A stretch of DNA of 64,000 nt from UBA9655 sp963704475. GTDB taxonomy: Bacteria > Pseudomonadota > Alphaproteobacteria > UBA9655. Both the position numbers and the translations under genes were made by a program. This document shows, one piece after another, positions 8,312 to 18,174 of the stretch; the stretch's first letter is position 1, and each line of letters starts with the position of its first letter. The notes under the pieces were generated by a model. It was not told where the DNA came from and made no database searches. It worked only from the letters and a program-made list of their open reading frames with translations. The stretch is from positions 1,397,659 to 1,461,658 of the forward strand of contig OY969900.1 in the NCBI GenBank assembly GCA_963704475.1, given 5' to 3'.

Positions 8312-9560
8312 CACGGTTTGTTGGAACAGGCCCAGTGTACTGACCTGAGGGCGCAAGCAATGTGTTAAGGCGATTTGCTTCAGCTGTTGCGGCTGGGTTC
8401 TTCATTTGAAAATTTGCATATTCCAAATAAACAATCATTCCTGGGACAAGCTTGTGGTCAACAGCAGCTGAAACTGCTTTCGTTATAGATTTTGCACGGA
8501 CGAAATTAGAGGTTACCCCACCACCCAGTGCATTTCTCCAAGCATAATAATATCCTGTGCTGAACTTTGTTGCTTTCCAAGTGTAGGAAAGACCAAAGTC
8601 TGCGAATTGACCTGCATTGGAAACATTCTGCCCCACAAATTCATGAGATTTTCCATTGTTACCATATTCAGCACTGAACCCAAAGTTAGAATAAGAAAAG
8701 GTGCTGCCTAAAGCAAATGAGGCGACGTTCTTTCGATTGAGTATTGTAGCATATTCAGGATGAGCACGTCCAAAAATAGACGTGGCCGAAAGAGCCGCCT
8801 CAAGACCATTGCAGAACTTGTGGATAAAGTTTACGCCGCTGGCAATGTTATCCGTATCAAACGGCTTTTTTGTTGAGTCAAGACTTGTGATTGAGCTAAC
8901 GGTTTCTTGGCCCTTATGTTCCGTGCGAGGCGTATAGCTCACACCAACCTGAAACCCCTTCCATCGAGGGGTAAGATAGGTTAATTTAGTAGCACGGCCG
9001 GCGTCTCCCACAAGATCAGGAGACACTAATGTGCCGGTTGTATAATTGACAGCACGAGTCATGTCTCCGTCAACAAACTCTGTTCCTCCCCATTGATCCC
9101 ATCCACCAAAAGCCATTGTGGATTGCACACCATACGTATCCCCTGCGAAAGCCTTACCCCAGTGTCCTTCACCGAAGATGTAGTCTTCACGGACGGTTTT
9201 CCCCGCTGCCGGACTCCCATCAAGAACAACAGCAAGGCCATACGACGTCCCACAATCTGTTTTTGTGTCAACCGTAAATCTTAAACGGGAGTTATCCACT
9301 GTGAAAAGCTGACCTCTTCCATATTTATCAACTTTTGCAGGATTATTGATTCCTGAGGTAATAGGTACTCCTGAAGCAAGACCTGAAGATTGAATCTTTT
9401 TATGGTTATTAAAAAACCATGAATTGAAGGACGTTTGACCAGAAATTTTGAGTTGTGGGCCGGTAGGTATAGGAGGAGAGTTTTTTTTATCAGCTTGAAG
9501 AGGGGCGACATAGGCCATAACACCGAGAAAAGTCAGTGAGGCAAAAAAAGTACGTATCAT
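8274..9560 (-). CDS. Outer-membrane porin
   Basis: 428 residues. A clear signal peptide (FFASLTFLGVMAYVAPLQA) is followed by a Gly/aromatic-rich alternating sequence typical of a 16-strand beta-barrel, e.g. LKISGQTSFNSWFF near the start and AFVVGSRLVF at the C-terminus. The terminal Phe is the usual BAM recognition residue. It would form general diffusion channels in the outer membrane. Upstream (83 bp) it is divergent from a winged-helix regulator, which may control it. Its 3' end overlaps the GspC-like gene. Confidence 0.85.
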   Translation of the reverse strand: MIRTFFASLTFLGVMAYVAPLQADKKNSPPIPTGPQLKISGQTSFNSWFFNNHKKIQSSGLASGVPITSGINNPAKVDKYGRGQLFTVDNSRLRFTVDTKTDCGTSYGLAVVLDGSPAAGKTVREDYIFGEGHWGKAFAGDTYGVQSTMAFGGWDQWGGTEFVDGDMTRAVNYTTGTLVSPDLVGDAGRATKLTYLTPRWKGFQVGVSYTPRTEHKGQETVSSITSLDSTKKPFDTDNIASGVNFIHKFCNGLEAALSATSIFGRAHPEYATILNRKNVASFALGSTFSYSNFGFSAEYGNNGKSHEFVGQNVSNAGQFADFGLSYTWKATKFSTGYYYAWRNALGGGVTSNFVRAKSITKAVSAAVDHKLVPGMIVYLEYANFQMKNPAATAEANRLNTLLAPSGQYTGPVPTNRANAFVVGSRLVF

Positions 9561-9712
9561 ATTTTCCTCCAGATAAAAGGGATCTTAACATTAGACGTGG
9601 ACAAAGACGAATTGCTCTTCTATAAGGGACATTAAACTGCCATTTGTGCAACAATCTTTTCGCTCAAAATAAATTATTCAGAAGAGGTGTGACGCGTGCG
9701 CCACAGTTTATT

Positions 9713-10249
9713 ATGTTAGCTTTACATCTTCAAATTGAAGACCCTTTTTTTTCTGAGGCGCTTGAGGAAATTCTTCCTCAACTAGGCGTTTTTGTAACAA
9801 ATAATGAGAATGAATGCGATGGAATTTTAAGCAGCTCAAAGCAATCTTCAACTGATCTTCCCGCCCTCAACATTTTAAGCCTTCCGAGGCCCATCCGCCT
9901 TTTAGATTTTATCTCACATCTTGAGAACCTTCCCTACAGTCAAAGTCTTACTTTTTCGCATTTTTCCCTAAATTTAAGAGAAAAAATTCTTAAAAATTTA
10001 AAAACTCAAGAAATGTATCGCTTAACTGGGAAAGAGTGTCAATGTTTGCGTTTCCTTCATCAACATAAGGAACAAGAAATCTCAAAAGATAGGCTTTTAA
10101 AAGAAATTTGGGGATATCACCCGGATACGACAACCCACACGCTTGAAACACATGTTTATCGCCTGCGACAAAAACTTGAGGAAAATCCAGCCTCTCCTCA
10201 AATTCTGCGTAACTGTACACTAGGATATGTATTCAGTGTAGCAGTGTAG
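9713..10249 (+). CDS. OmpR/PhoB-type winged-helix regulator with degenerate receiver
   Basis: 178 residues from the ATG at 9713; the frame is open further upstream to non-ATG starts (TTG 9644, GTG 9689), so the start is uncertain. Residues ~85-178 form a Trans_reg_C domain (YRLTGKECQCLRFLHQHKEQ, then LETHVYRLRQKLEENP and ILRNCTLGYVF). The N-terminal half is receiver-sized but has no obvious acidic pocket or phospho-Asp/Lys set. It may therefore act without phosphorylation. It is divergent from the porin gene, which makes porin control a reasonable guess. Confidence 0.7.
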   Translation: MLALHLQIEDPFFSEALEEILPQLGVFVTNNENECDGILSSSKQSSTDLPALNILSLPRPIRLLDFISHLENLPYSQSLTFSHFSLNLREKILKNLKTQEMYRLTGKECQCLRFLHQHKEQEISKDRLLKEIWGYHPDTTTHTLETHVYRLRQKLEENPASPQILRNCTLGYVFSVAV

Positions 10250-10377
10250 CAGTGGGAATTGTTGTCACCTTAGTCTTGAAGAAAACACTATCACATTTCT
10301 CTCGGTGAAAGCATAAAACCATAGAACGACAAAGAGTAGTATTGGAGAGTAGAGGGTACATTTTTCAATATACTCTT

Positions 10378-10668
10378 CTACTTTCCCTTAGGTGCATTTA
10401 GTTTCTCTCGTAACTTTTTGCCACCTTTAAAAAAAGGGACATGTTTACCTTCCACCTCCACCTTTTCTCCAGTACGAGGATTGCGACCAAGGCGGCGCTC
10501 TCGATACCGTACGGAAAAAGCCCCAAACCCACGAAGTTCGACGCGGTGTCCTTTTGCTAAGGCATTACCTATTTCTGAAAAAATGATATCAACGGCTTTT
10601 TCAACTTTCCTCATTGAAAGATCTGAAAATCGATGGCTTAGTTTTTGAATTAACTCTGACTTTGTCAT
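10378..10668 (-). CDS. ihfB: Integration host factor beta subunit (HU/IHF family)
   Basis: 96 residues starting MTKSELIQKL, the usual IhfB opening. The DNA-binding arm motif GRNPRTGEKVEVE and the core VELRGFGAFSVRYR are intact, followed by VPFFKGGKKLREKLN. It bends DNA as a heterodimer with IhfA (not in this window). It stands alone, between the regulator gene and sucB. Confidence 0.9.
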   Translation of the reverse strand: MTKSELIQKLSHRFSDLSMRKVEKAVDIIFSEIGNALAKGHRVELRGFGAFSVRYRERRLGRNPRTGEKVEVEGKHVPFFKGGKKLREKLNAPKGK

Positions 10669-10731
10669 GGTAGCCTCACTCTTGACCTATTTTAAGATGA
10701 TACTCTTTTCTGGGCGTCTCGACAAGCATTG

Positions 10732-11802
10732 TCACACGTTCAACAAAACGCGCTCCGGATTTTCGAGGCATTCCTTTACACGACTCAAGAAGGTGACGGC
10801 TTCTCTTCCATCGATGATACGGTGATCATAGGAAAGAGCCAAATACATCATAGGACGGATCTCTATTTTTCCCTCAATAGCAACTACCCGGTCTTGGATT
10901 TTATGCATCCCCAAAATCCCTGATTGAGGGGGATTTAAGATAGGCGTCGACATCAAGGAGCCATAGATCCCCCCATTGGAAATAGTAAAGGTTCCTCCTT
11001 GTAAATCCTGCATTGAAAGTTTGTTGTCACGAGCTTTTTTTCCAAGCTCTGCAATTTCTTTTTCAATGTGTGCAAAGCTTTTTTGATCAGCGTCTCGTAT
11101 GACAGGGACCACAAGGCCTTGGGGGGTTCCCACCGCAATACTAATATTATAATAGTTTTTATAAATGATCTGATCGCCATCAATCTCTGCATTTACATTC
11201 GGGATTTCTTTTAATCCCACAAGACAGGCCTTCACAAAGAAGGACATAAACCCAAGCTTTATGCCGTGTTTTTTCTCAAAGGCATCTTTGAGCTGAGTTC
11301 TGAGGGCTATAATGCGGCTCATATCCGCTTCATTAAAGGTGGTAAGAATAGCAGCCGTGTTTTGAGCTTCTTTTAACCGCTCTGCAATTCGCCTGCGAAG
11401 GGAACTCATGGGCACGCGTTCAATACGGGTATCTATTCCTTGGCGTGACTCAGATTTTGTTTTTTCTATAGGGACAACCGCTTCTGCGACTGTAGGTTTT
11501 GGAACCTCTACTACGGTCAGCTTTTCTTTAGGTCTTTCTTGAGATTTCGGAAGCGCAGCCCCTTCTGTAACGCGCCCGAGGAGTGTGCCTATCTCAACCG
11601 TTTCCCCTTGTTCAACAAGAATATCAGACAGAACGCCTGTTGCTGGCGCCCCCACCTCAAGGGTGACCTTATCAGTTTCAAGCTCGACGAGGGGTTCGTC
11701 TTCTGCGACCGCATCTCCTTCTTTTTTAAGCCATCGCGCAATTATTGCTTCTGTAATGGATTCTCCCATCGGAGGTACGATAATTTCTTTTTTTTGACTC
11801 AT
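10732..11802 (-). CDS. sucB: 2-oxoglutarate dehydrogenase E2 (dihydrolipoyl succinyltransferase), lacking the subunit-binding domain
   Basis: 356 residues. The N-terminal lipoyl domain (1-80) has the lipoylated Lys45 in ETDKVTLEV. The catalytic domain (from ~129, RVPMSSLRRRIAERLKEA) ends with the active-site SYDHRIIDGRE. Between them lies only a ~48-residue Pro/Lys/Glu linker. The peripheral subunit-binding domain (SPAVRRLLxE..GTGxxGRxxKxDV type) found in standard ~400-residue SucB is not visible. It starts inside the sucA stop (TCAT overlap on the plus strand). The enzyme transfers succinyl to CoA in the TCA cycle. Confidence 0.92.
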   Translation of the reverse strand: MSQKKEIIVPPMGESITEAIIARWLKKEGDAVAEDEPLVELETDKVTLEVGAPATGVLSDILVEQGETVEIGTLLGRVTEGAALPKSQERPKEKLTVVEVPKPTVAEAVVPIEKTKSESRQGIDTRIERVPMSSLRRRIAERLKEAQNTAAILTTFNEADMSRIIALRTQLKDAFEKKHGIKLGFMSFFVKACLVGLKEIPNVNAEIDGDQIIYKNYYNISIAVGTPQGLVVPVIRDADQKSFAHIEKEIAELGKKARDNKLSMQDLQGGTFTISNGGIYGSLMSTPILNPPQSGILGMHKIQDRVVAIEGKIEIRPMMYLALSYDHRIIDGREAVTFLSRVKECLENPERVLLNV

Positions 11803-14624
11803 TTTTTCCTCACGTTCAAATTAAGAGCTTGTTTGACAAGAAGATCTTGTTCAAACGTATGACGGCTTAAAAGACCAGTGGCTGTTGAAGCAGATTCGGG
11901 GCGACCGATGTAAAGAGGACGGGATATCTTCATCTTTACCTCAGACAGGACAGCTTCTAGTCGTCGATCTACAAAGGTCCACGCACCCATATTTATAGGT
12001 TCTTCCTGACACCACACCAGATCTACTCCTTGATAAGGCTTTAGTATTTTTACAAGCGTTTCATGGGGGAAGGGGTATAATTGTTCAAGTCGCACAAGGG
12101 CAATATCTTTAATTTTATTCTCTTCCCGTGCTTCTAATAAATCATAATAAACCTTTCCAGAGCATAAAATAACCCGCGACGCTTGCGGTAGCGAATCAGG
12201 GATAACGTCCTGAAAATAGCTTCCCGTCTCAAAATCTTTTAACGTGGAGACGGCATGCTTATATCGGAGAAGCGATTTTGGTGTCATCGCAATTAAAGGC
12301 TTGCATGACGAGGAATGAATCTGTCGACGAAGCCCATGAAAGAAATTCGCAGGGGTTGTACAATTGATCACTTGCAGATTGTCTTGGGCACAGAGCTGTA
12401 GATACCGTTCAAGCCGTGCGGAAGAATGTTCTGGCCCCTGGCCTTCATAACCATGGGGCAAAAGCATAACAATCCCGGATTGTCTCAGCCATTTAGCTTC
12501 ACTAACAGAGACAAACTGATCGATGATCACCTGGGCTCCATTAGAGAAATCTCCAAATTGGGCTTCCCAACAGACAAGAGCCTTTGAATCTGCGTAACTA
12601 TATCCCACTTCAAAGCCAAGAACAGAGGCTTCAGCGAGGGGGCTATTCCACGCTTCAAAGAGTGCTTGTTTTGACGAGAGGTGGTTGAGAGGGATATATT
12701 TCTCTTCATTTTCCTGATCAATTAAGACCGCATGGCGTTGGCTAAATGTTCCCCTTTCCACGTCTTGGCCGCTTAGACGAACATGATGGCCTTCCCATAA
12801 AAGGGACCCAAATGCAAGGGCTTCTCCCATCGACCAATCAAGAGGATGAGTGCCCATAACCATATCACGACGCGCAGCAAAACCCCGCGCAAGTTTGGGA
12901 TGAAGATGAAAACTCTTGGGCACTTGGCTTAAGGCAGTACCGATTTCAATAAGTATTTCTTTATCTACACCTGTCTGTATTTGTTTTCTTTTTTCAAGGG
13001 GTTCTTCCTCTATTTTAGGGGATTCATAGGTTGCGGATTCGTGAAAGTCTTTTTGGAGTTTCTCTTCGATTGTGCGGCGAAGAGTCGAGAGTTCATCTTC
13101 CCCCATAACCCCCTCATTCTTTAATTTTTGGGCGTAGAGATTACCAATAGAGGGCATCACTAAAATCGCTTTATACATCAATGGTTGTGTAAAAGAGGGC
13201 TCATCCCCTTCGTTGTGACCAAACCGCCTGTAACACACAAGATCTATCACCACATCTGACTGAAATGTTTGACGGAATTCAGCCGCAAGGCGCATGACGT
13301 TTACAACGGCTTCCACATCATTTCCATTCACATGAAAGATGGGCGCTTGAATAATCGTGGCAATATCAGAGCACGCTTGAGATGACCGCTCGTCTTCAGG
13401 ATTCGTTGTGAAACCGATTTGGTTGTTAATAATCACATGGAAGGTGCCCCCGGTTTTGTATCCGTCAAGACGAGAGAGTTGCAGTGTTTCGGCCACAATC
13501 CCTTGACCTGAGAACGCTGCATCTCCATGAAATAAGAGCCCCATGACTTTTTCGTGAGAAGAGTCTTTTAAACGTGTTTGTAAGCCCCGGACATTCCCAA
13601 CAACAACAGGATCGATAGCCTCGAGATGAGACGGGTTGGAGAGCAAGGAAAGAAGCATTTTTTTTCCTTGAAAATCTCGCTCTACAGAAGCTCCCACGTG
13701 GTATTTTACATCCCCGGACCCTGACAGAAGAGAAGGGGATTGGTTTTTCCCTTGAAATTCAGTGAACACAGATGTGTAAGATTTTCCCATAATATGCGTG
13801 AGGACATTAAGACGTCCGCGATGAGCCATCCCCATAACAACTTCTTGTACGCCTAACTCTGATGCTTGTCTGAGGATGGCTTCGATTCCTGGAATAAGAC
13901 TTTCCGCACCATCAAGACCAAATCGTTTTGCAGCTGGGTACTTTTTATGTAAAAACTGTTCAAACTCCTCTGCTTCCAGAAGGTTTTTAAAAATTTGTTT
14001 TTTTGACGCACCCTCTAGAAGAGATGAGTTTAAGGGTGGAGCGCCTTCGTTTCCTTCAATACGACTTTGAAGCCATAGTTTCTGCGCTGGAGCTTGTATA
14101 TGAAGGTATTCAACCCCAATTGATCCACAATAAATTTGACGGAATCGTGTCACAAGGTCTTGGAGTGTTATCTTTGTCACCCCTCTCCCCTCATCAATAA
14201 AAAGGGGACGATTTTCATGTGTTGCTATAAATCCATAGGTTTCAGGGTCAAGCTCTGAAGGGAGGGTGGGTTTCGCAAGGCCTAACGGATCCAGATTCGC
14301 TGCTTTATGCCCGCCTGAACGATACGCATGGATTAACTTCATCGCCCGAAGCGAGTCTAAGACTGCATCTTTGTCGAGGGAAGTTGCCGTTTCCTTATCT
14401 CTGGAGGAGAATGGTCCTTCCTCCCAGATGGGGGGTGTCAGGCCCTTTAAAATATTTTCTTCTTCGGGCTTCAGGGTTGAAAAATAATCTCGCCATTCAG
14501 GACTGACAGAGACTCTATCGTGAAGATAAGACCCATAAAGAGAGAGTATATATTGAGCGTTTTCCCCCGTAAGAAAAGACAGGCTTTCATCTGACCATGA
14601 GGGAGAAAGAAAGGAGAGCGTCAT
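11799..14624 (-). CDS. sucA: 2-oxoglutarate dehydrogenase E1 component
   Basis: 941 residues, close to the usual ~930. It shows the N-terminal YRSGGHKAANLDPLGL, the TPP-site GDAAFSGQGIVAETLQLSR with INNQIGFTT, the HRGRLNVL motif and the C-terminal GYEGQGPEHSSARLER region. The enzyme decarboxylates 2-oxoglutarate and succinylates the E2 lipoyl group. It overlaps sucB by 4 nt, so the two are co-translated. No lpd (E3) gene lies nearby. Confidence 0.96.
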   Translation of the reverse strand: MTLSFLSPSWSDESLSFLTGENAQYILSLYGSYLHDRVSVSPEWRDYFSTLKPEEENILKGLTPPIWEEGPFSSRDKETATSLDKDAVLDSLRAMKLIHAYRSGGHKAANLDPLGLAKPTLPSELDPETYGFIATHENRPLFIDEGRGVTKITLQDLVTRFRQIYCGSIGVEYLHIQAPAQKLWLQSRIEGNEGAPPLNSSLLEGASKKQIFKNLLEAEEFEQFLHKKYPAAKRFGLDGAESLIPGIEAILRQASELGVQEVVMGMAHRGRLNVLTHIMGKSYTSVFTEFQGKNQSPSLLSGSGDVKYHVGASVERDFQGKKMLLSLLSNPSHLEAIDPVVVGNVRGLQTRLKDSSHEKVMGLLFHGDAAFSGQGIVAETLQLSRLDGYKTGGTFHVIINNQIGFTTNPEDERSSQACSDIATIIQAPIFHVNGNDVEAVVNVMRLAAEFRQTFQSDVVIDLVCYRRFGHNEGDEPSFTQPLMYKAILVMPSIGNLYAQKLKNEGVMGEDELSTLRRTIEEKLQKDFHESATYESPKIEEEPLEKRKQIQTGVDKEILIEIGTALSQVPKSFHLHPKLARGFAARRDMVMGTHPLDWSMGEALAFGSLLWEGHHVRLSGQDVERGTFSQRHAVLIDQENEEKYIPLNHLSSKQALFEAWNSPLAEASVLGFEVGYSYADSKALVCWEAQFGDFSNGAQVIIDQFVSVSEAKWLRQSGIVMLLPHGYEGQGPEHSSARLERYLQLCAQDNLQVINCTTPANFFHGLRRQIHSSSCKPLIAMTPKSLLRYKHAVSTLKDFETGSYFQDVIPDSLPQASRVILCSGKVYYDLLEAREENKIKDIALVRLEQLYPFPHETLVKILKPYQGVDLVWCQEEPINMGAWTFVDRRLEAVLSEVKMKISRPLYIGRPESASTATGLLSRHTFEQDLLVKQALNLNVRKK

Positions 14625-14786
14625 ATGAGTTTCTTAATGTTATACGTATCTAAAGTTATATGTGTAGTTTACAGATTTTTGGAAAAAAATCAAATTTTGA
14701 GATTGACCAAAAGAAAGATGTTTTGCAATTCTCTCAAAAGTATGATATTATTTTATTAATTAATAATAAGATAAAGGAAATGTATT

Positions 14787-15164
14787 ATGACAGAACAGCA
14801 AGCAAGAGTTTATGTCCATAAACTGCGTCAATTTTATACCGATATCCTTGTCTATGGAGTCGTCAACTTAGGGTTGGTTCTTATTTGGGCTATTTCAGGG
14901 GGGGGGTATTTCTGGCCTATTTGGGTTATTATTGGATGGGGTATCGGCCTTGGCGTTCATGCTTTTTCTTTAGGTCTTATTCCTCAAATCAATGCAGCCA
15001 TTCCTTTCATGACATCTGAATGGGAAGACCGAGAAATACGTCGTTTAATGGAAAAAGAAAAGAAGGATAATGAAAAAACAAAAGCGGTAGCGCCGATAGA
15101 GATAAAAATATCATCAGAAAAATCACACGTTAAAAATGTAGGACGCAAAAAAGCCCCGCGTTAA
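14787..15164 (+). CDS. 2TM-domain membrane protein
   Basis: 125 residues with two membrane segments (~18-36 and ~42-65) joined by a short Gly-rich turn, the pattern of the 2TM family (PF13239 type). A basic/acidic tail (~85-125) lies in the cytoplasm. RBS AAAGGA is 7 nt before the ATG. Function of the family is not known; some members are fused to histidine kinases. Confidence 0.65.
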   Translation: MTEQQARVYVHKLRQFYTDILVYGVVNLGLVLIWAISGGGYFWPIWVIIGWGIGLGVHAFSLGLIPQINAAIPFMTSEWEDREIRRLMEKEKKDNEKTKAVAPIEIKISSEKSHVKNVGRKKAPR

Positions 15165-15176
15165 AATTTCTCCCCA

Positions 15177-15197
15177 GGGTGGATTCTTTTTCCACCC
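15177..15197 (+). terminator. Terminator-like hairpin after the 2TM gene
   Basis: GGGTGGA / TCCACCC with a 7-nt TTCTTTT loop, starting 12 nt after the stop. A short T-rich run (ATTTTTA) follows after 7 nt, so it is only moderately terminator-like. Confidence 0.4.
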
Positions 15198-15518
15198 CTC
15201 TCCATTTTTATTGGACAAACAACGAAGGTGAATTGCAAAATTCAACCAACCCTTGTTATTTAACGCCTTCGCAGGGACAGGCTCTTGGACTATACTCTTC
15301 GCACTTGAAGACCTCGATTTTGTTTTCCATTGGTGTCATCCCTTTGAGGACAGGAATCCAGGGTGAGATAAGAACGTTTACCTATAGATCCCAGATCAAC
15401 ACATTCTACCATTTTCGTCGTTTATGAAGAATGTGTAAATCTAGGATGACGAATCAAATCGGTACTTTCAAGTGCATTGGGTATAGAACTTTTCTTGATC
15501 AGAGGATCTAAAGAGTCA

Positions 15519-15653
15519 TACCACTTATCAATCAAGTGGCAGACAAAACTGGGTTGCTTCGTCGCCTTCGGCTCCTCGCAATGACGCCAATTTCCGTCAT
15601 TGCGAGCGAAGCGAAGCAATCCAGAATATCCACCTATTGAATGCGAAATGGTA
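15519..15653. repeat. Repeat A copy 3
   Basis: A full-length copy, TACCACTTATC..GAAATGGTA, in the same orientation as copy 1 and nearly identical to it. It occupies part of the ~630-bp gap 15165-15791. The rest of the gap (15200-15518, 15654-15791) shows no convincing gene. Confidence 0.88.
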
Positions 15654-15791
15654 TCAAAGAACCTCGAATCAAGAAGTGTTGATATTTTTTTGAAAATCAA
15701 CACTTCTAGATAGTAACATGATAATCAGAGAAAGAATTCTGCAATTACCTCACCCTAAAATTGGGCGCTCCGCCCCATTGATAACAATGGT

Positions 15792-16232
15792 TCATTCTCC
15801 CTGTTCTGCGCACTTCGTCAAGGCGCTAACAAGAGCTCCTGCACAAGAAGAATATGTGCTGCTGCAATCCGTTCTTTCATTAGGACACTTGTTTAAAGCA
15901 GAAATAAGAGAACTTTGGTGATTGGTATAACACCCTCTAGCAACGTCCGCCGATTCACCACAGTGCGATTTCAATGCTTTTTTGTGAAAATCTCCGAGTT
16001 TCTCTTGTACACAAGTAGGAGTGGTACAGCTCCTTACACAACCCATGAAAGCGTCATTTGCATTTCTTGTACAGTCCGTCGCATTTCGTTCGTTGTTCTG
16101 GATAATCAGCTCCCGCGCCTCCGCAGGAGTAAGAGCAGGAGGAGCAGGAACCACTGCATTAATGGCTTGAGCCTGCAGGAAACAGACGAGGGCGCTTACG
16201 GTCAAGAGTCGCAAGAGAAATTTCGTTTTCAT
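15792..16232 (-). CDS. Secreted cysteine-rich protein of unknown function
   Basis: 146 residues with a Sec signal peptide (LLRLLTVSALVCFLQAQAINA). The mature part is mostly helical and has ten cysteines (DC, GCVRSC, PTC, HC, GC, KC, DC, SC, KC), an even number suggesting disulfides. RBS AAGGAAA lies 8 nt before the ATG. No family is recognised. It stands alone on the minus strand after repeat A copy 3. Confidence 0.7.
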   Translation of the reverse strand: MKTKFLLRLLTVSALVCFLQAQAINAVVPAPPALTPAEARELIIQNNERNATDCTRNANDAFMGCVRSCTTPTCVQEKLGDFHKKALKSHCGESADVARGCYTNHQSSLISALNKCPNERTDCSSTYSSCAGALVSALTKCAEQGE

Positions 16233-16448
16233 CGTTTTTTTTCCTTATGTAAGAGTTTCTAACAGCTATCAAACAGCTTTGATATTACCTATGCATCACG
16301 CCTCAAAAAACTTGTAGTTCATTTTCATAATTTAGTCGAAAAAGATTTAAATTATAGTTAATATTCATTTATTTTTGCATTCACCCGTTAAAAAGTCTTT
16401 GCTTCTGTAAAAAACGATCTCTACAAATACGGAGGGCAACCAGGGCAA

Positions 16449-18161
16449 TTATACCATGACCTCATGCTCTCTTACAAAGAGAAGAAGCTCTTCTCTTAAA
16501 GAAGGAGAATACTTTTTCAAAGCAGATGTCATAAAATCCTCAGCTTTTTTTAAAGGCAGGCTCAGGATCATCTTTTTAAGAGACCCAGAAAAAGGTCCTG
16601 AAAGTGAGAGAGAACGATAGCCGATCGCGAGAAGAGCCATGGCTTCGAGAGGATTTCCTGCCATTTCCCCGCAAACATTAAGAGGAATATTTTTTGCTGC
16701 ACATGTTTTGCATATTTTTTGCAAGTACCTTAAAAACGGGCTCGAGAGAACGTCATAACGGTTTGACAGCTGAGGATTTGTGCGATCACACGCATAAAAG
16801 AACTGGAAAAGATCATTTGTTCCCACAGAAACAAAATCTATGTCTTCGGGAAAGCTATCCAGTTGGTCTACCAGCGACGGAACCTCAAGCATAACGCCAC
16901 AAACAAGAGAAGACGGGAGCTGTTCTTGATTGTCGCGCACTTGATTCCATTCTTGTTCAACGTGACGGCGCGCTTCTTGGTATTCTGCAATATCGGAGAC
17001 CATAGGAAAAAGAAGATGCAACGGCTTACCAATACTTGCATGCATAAGGGCTCGTATTTGCTGATAGAAAAAGTGCGGTCTATCAAGAGAAATACGGATT
17101 CCTCGCCATCCTAAGGCAGGGTTTTCGTCCTGAGATCTCCCCATGATCTTATCCCCCCCCATATCTAATGTACGAAAGGTAACAGGACGTCCTTTGGCGT
17201 GGTCTAAAACCTCTTGATAGATTTCCGTTTGAATATTTATGTCAGGAAAATTAGAACGCATCATAAAAGGAATTTCGGTGCGGTATAGACCAACTCCTTC
17301 TAAATTGCATCCCTCTAAGTACTGCAAATCAATAGGAAGTCCTGCATTTAATGTTAACGTAATGGGAATTCCCTCACGCGTTTGGCAAGGCTTATCCGCT
17401 AGTTCTTTCGTTAGGCTTTGGTTTTTCTTAATATGAACAATTTTTTCTCGGGCTTTTTGAATGTCTTCAGTCGTCGGAGATAGAATAACGACCCCCTCTT
17501 TTCCATCAACAATCAGTTTGTCCCCTTTGTTAACGTGCGTTAAAAGGAAAGGAACGCGTCCAACAATAGGAATGTCAAGAGCCCGAGCAACAATGGCAAC
17601 ATGGGCCGTATGCGACCCTTCTTCTAAAACAGCCCCCTTAATAAAGCGTCGATCATAATCCAGGAGTTCTGCCGGACCTAGATTATAGGCTACGAGAATG
17701 GCAGATTCAGGAAGATCACAAGCAACGGCTTCTTTGCCGGCAAGGTGTCTCAAAAGGCGGCTCGCAAGATCCTCAAGATCAGCGAGACGTTCTTTCAGCA
17801 TTTGATCTCCTATGTGAGCATAATGCTCACGGGTATAGCGACGGACTTTTTGGACAGCAGATTCTGCAGTTAAACCTTTTTGGATATAATTTTGAATTTT
17901 CCGAACCCACCCTCTATCGGTCGCAATCATACGATAGGATGCAAGCACGTCTTGGGTCGTTTTTTCAAGCGATGGATTAGACTCTACAAGCCGATCAATA
18001 GATTCGATCATCTCGCGAATTGCCGTTTTAAGACGTTCACTTTCTTTTTTTGTATCAAAAGAAAGGGTTATCTCTCCCCCTATGTGGGGGCGATGAATTA
18101 CAGCTGTTCCAACACCTACACCTATATTGAAAGCCATACCCTTCAAAGTTTGCGATATCAT
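16449..18161 (-). CDS. PTS enzyme I (PEP-protein phosphotransferase), PtsP/PtsI-like without GAF domain
   Basis: 570 residues from the ATG at 18161, chosen because AAAGGA lies just before it; an ATG at 18182 has no RBS. The swivel domain carries the phospho-His motif GSHTAHVAIVAR (His187). The PEP-binding barrel has LYRTEIPFMMR, TLDMGGDK and the C-terminal VCGEMAGNP. Alphaproteobacterial PtsP normally has an N-terminal GAF domain of ~170 residues; it is absent here. It begins 14 nt after the stop of the upstream flavoprotein gene. No HPr or EIIA gene is in the window. Confidence 0.88.
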   Translation of the reverse strand: MISQTLKGMAFNIGVGVGTAVIHRPHIGGEITLSFDTKKESERLKTAIREMIESIDRLVESNPSLEKTTQDVLASYRMIATDRGWVRKIQNYIQKGLTAESAVQKVRRYTREHYAHIGDQMLKERLADLEDLASRLLRHLAGKEAVACDLPESAILVAYNLGPAELLDYDRRFIKGAVLEEGSHTAHVAIVARALDIPIVGRVPFLLTHVNKGDKLIVDGKEGVVILSPTTEDIQKAREKIVHIKKNQSLTKELADKPCQTREGIPITLTLNAGLPIDLQYLEGCNLEGVGLYRTEIPFMMRSNFPDINIQTEIYQEVLDHAKGRPVTFRTLDMGGDKIMGRSQDENPALGWRGIRISLDRPHFFYQQIRALMHASIGKPLHLLFPMVSDIAEYQEARRHVEQEWNQVRDNQEQLPSSLVCGVMLEVPSLVDQLDSFPEDIDFVSVGTNDLFQFFYACDRTNPQLSNRYDVLSSPFLRYLQKICKTCAAKNIPLNVCGEMAGNPLEAMALLAIGYRSLSLSGPFSGSLKKMILSLPLKKAEDFMTSALKKYSPSLREELLLFVREHEVMV

Positions 18162-18174
18162 GCAGGATCCTTTG

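Noticed and set aside
15179..15427. 82-residue ORF after the 2TM gene
   Set aside because: It begins inside the terminator-like hairpin, lacks an RBS and shows no protein-like pattern.
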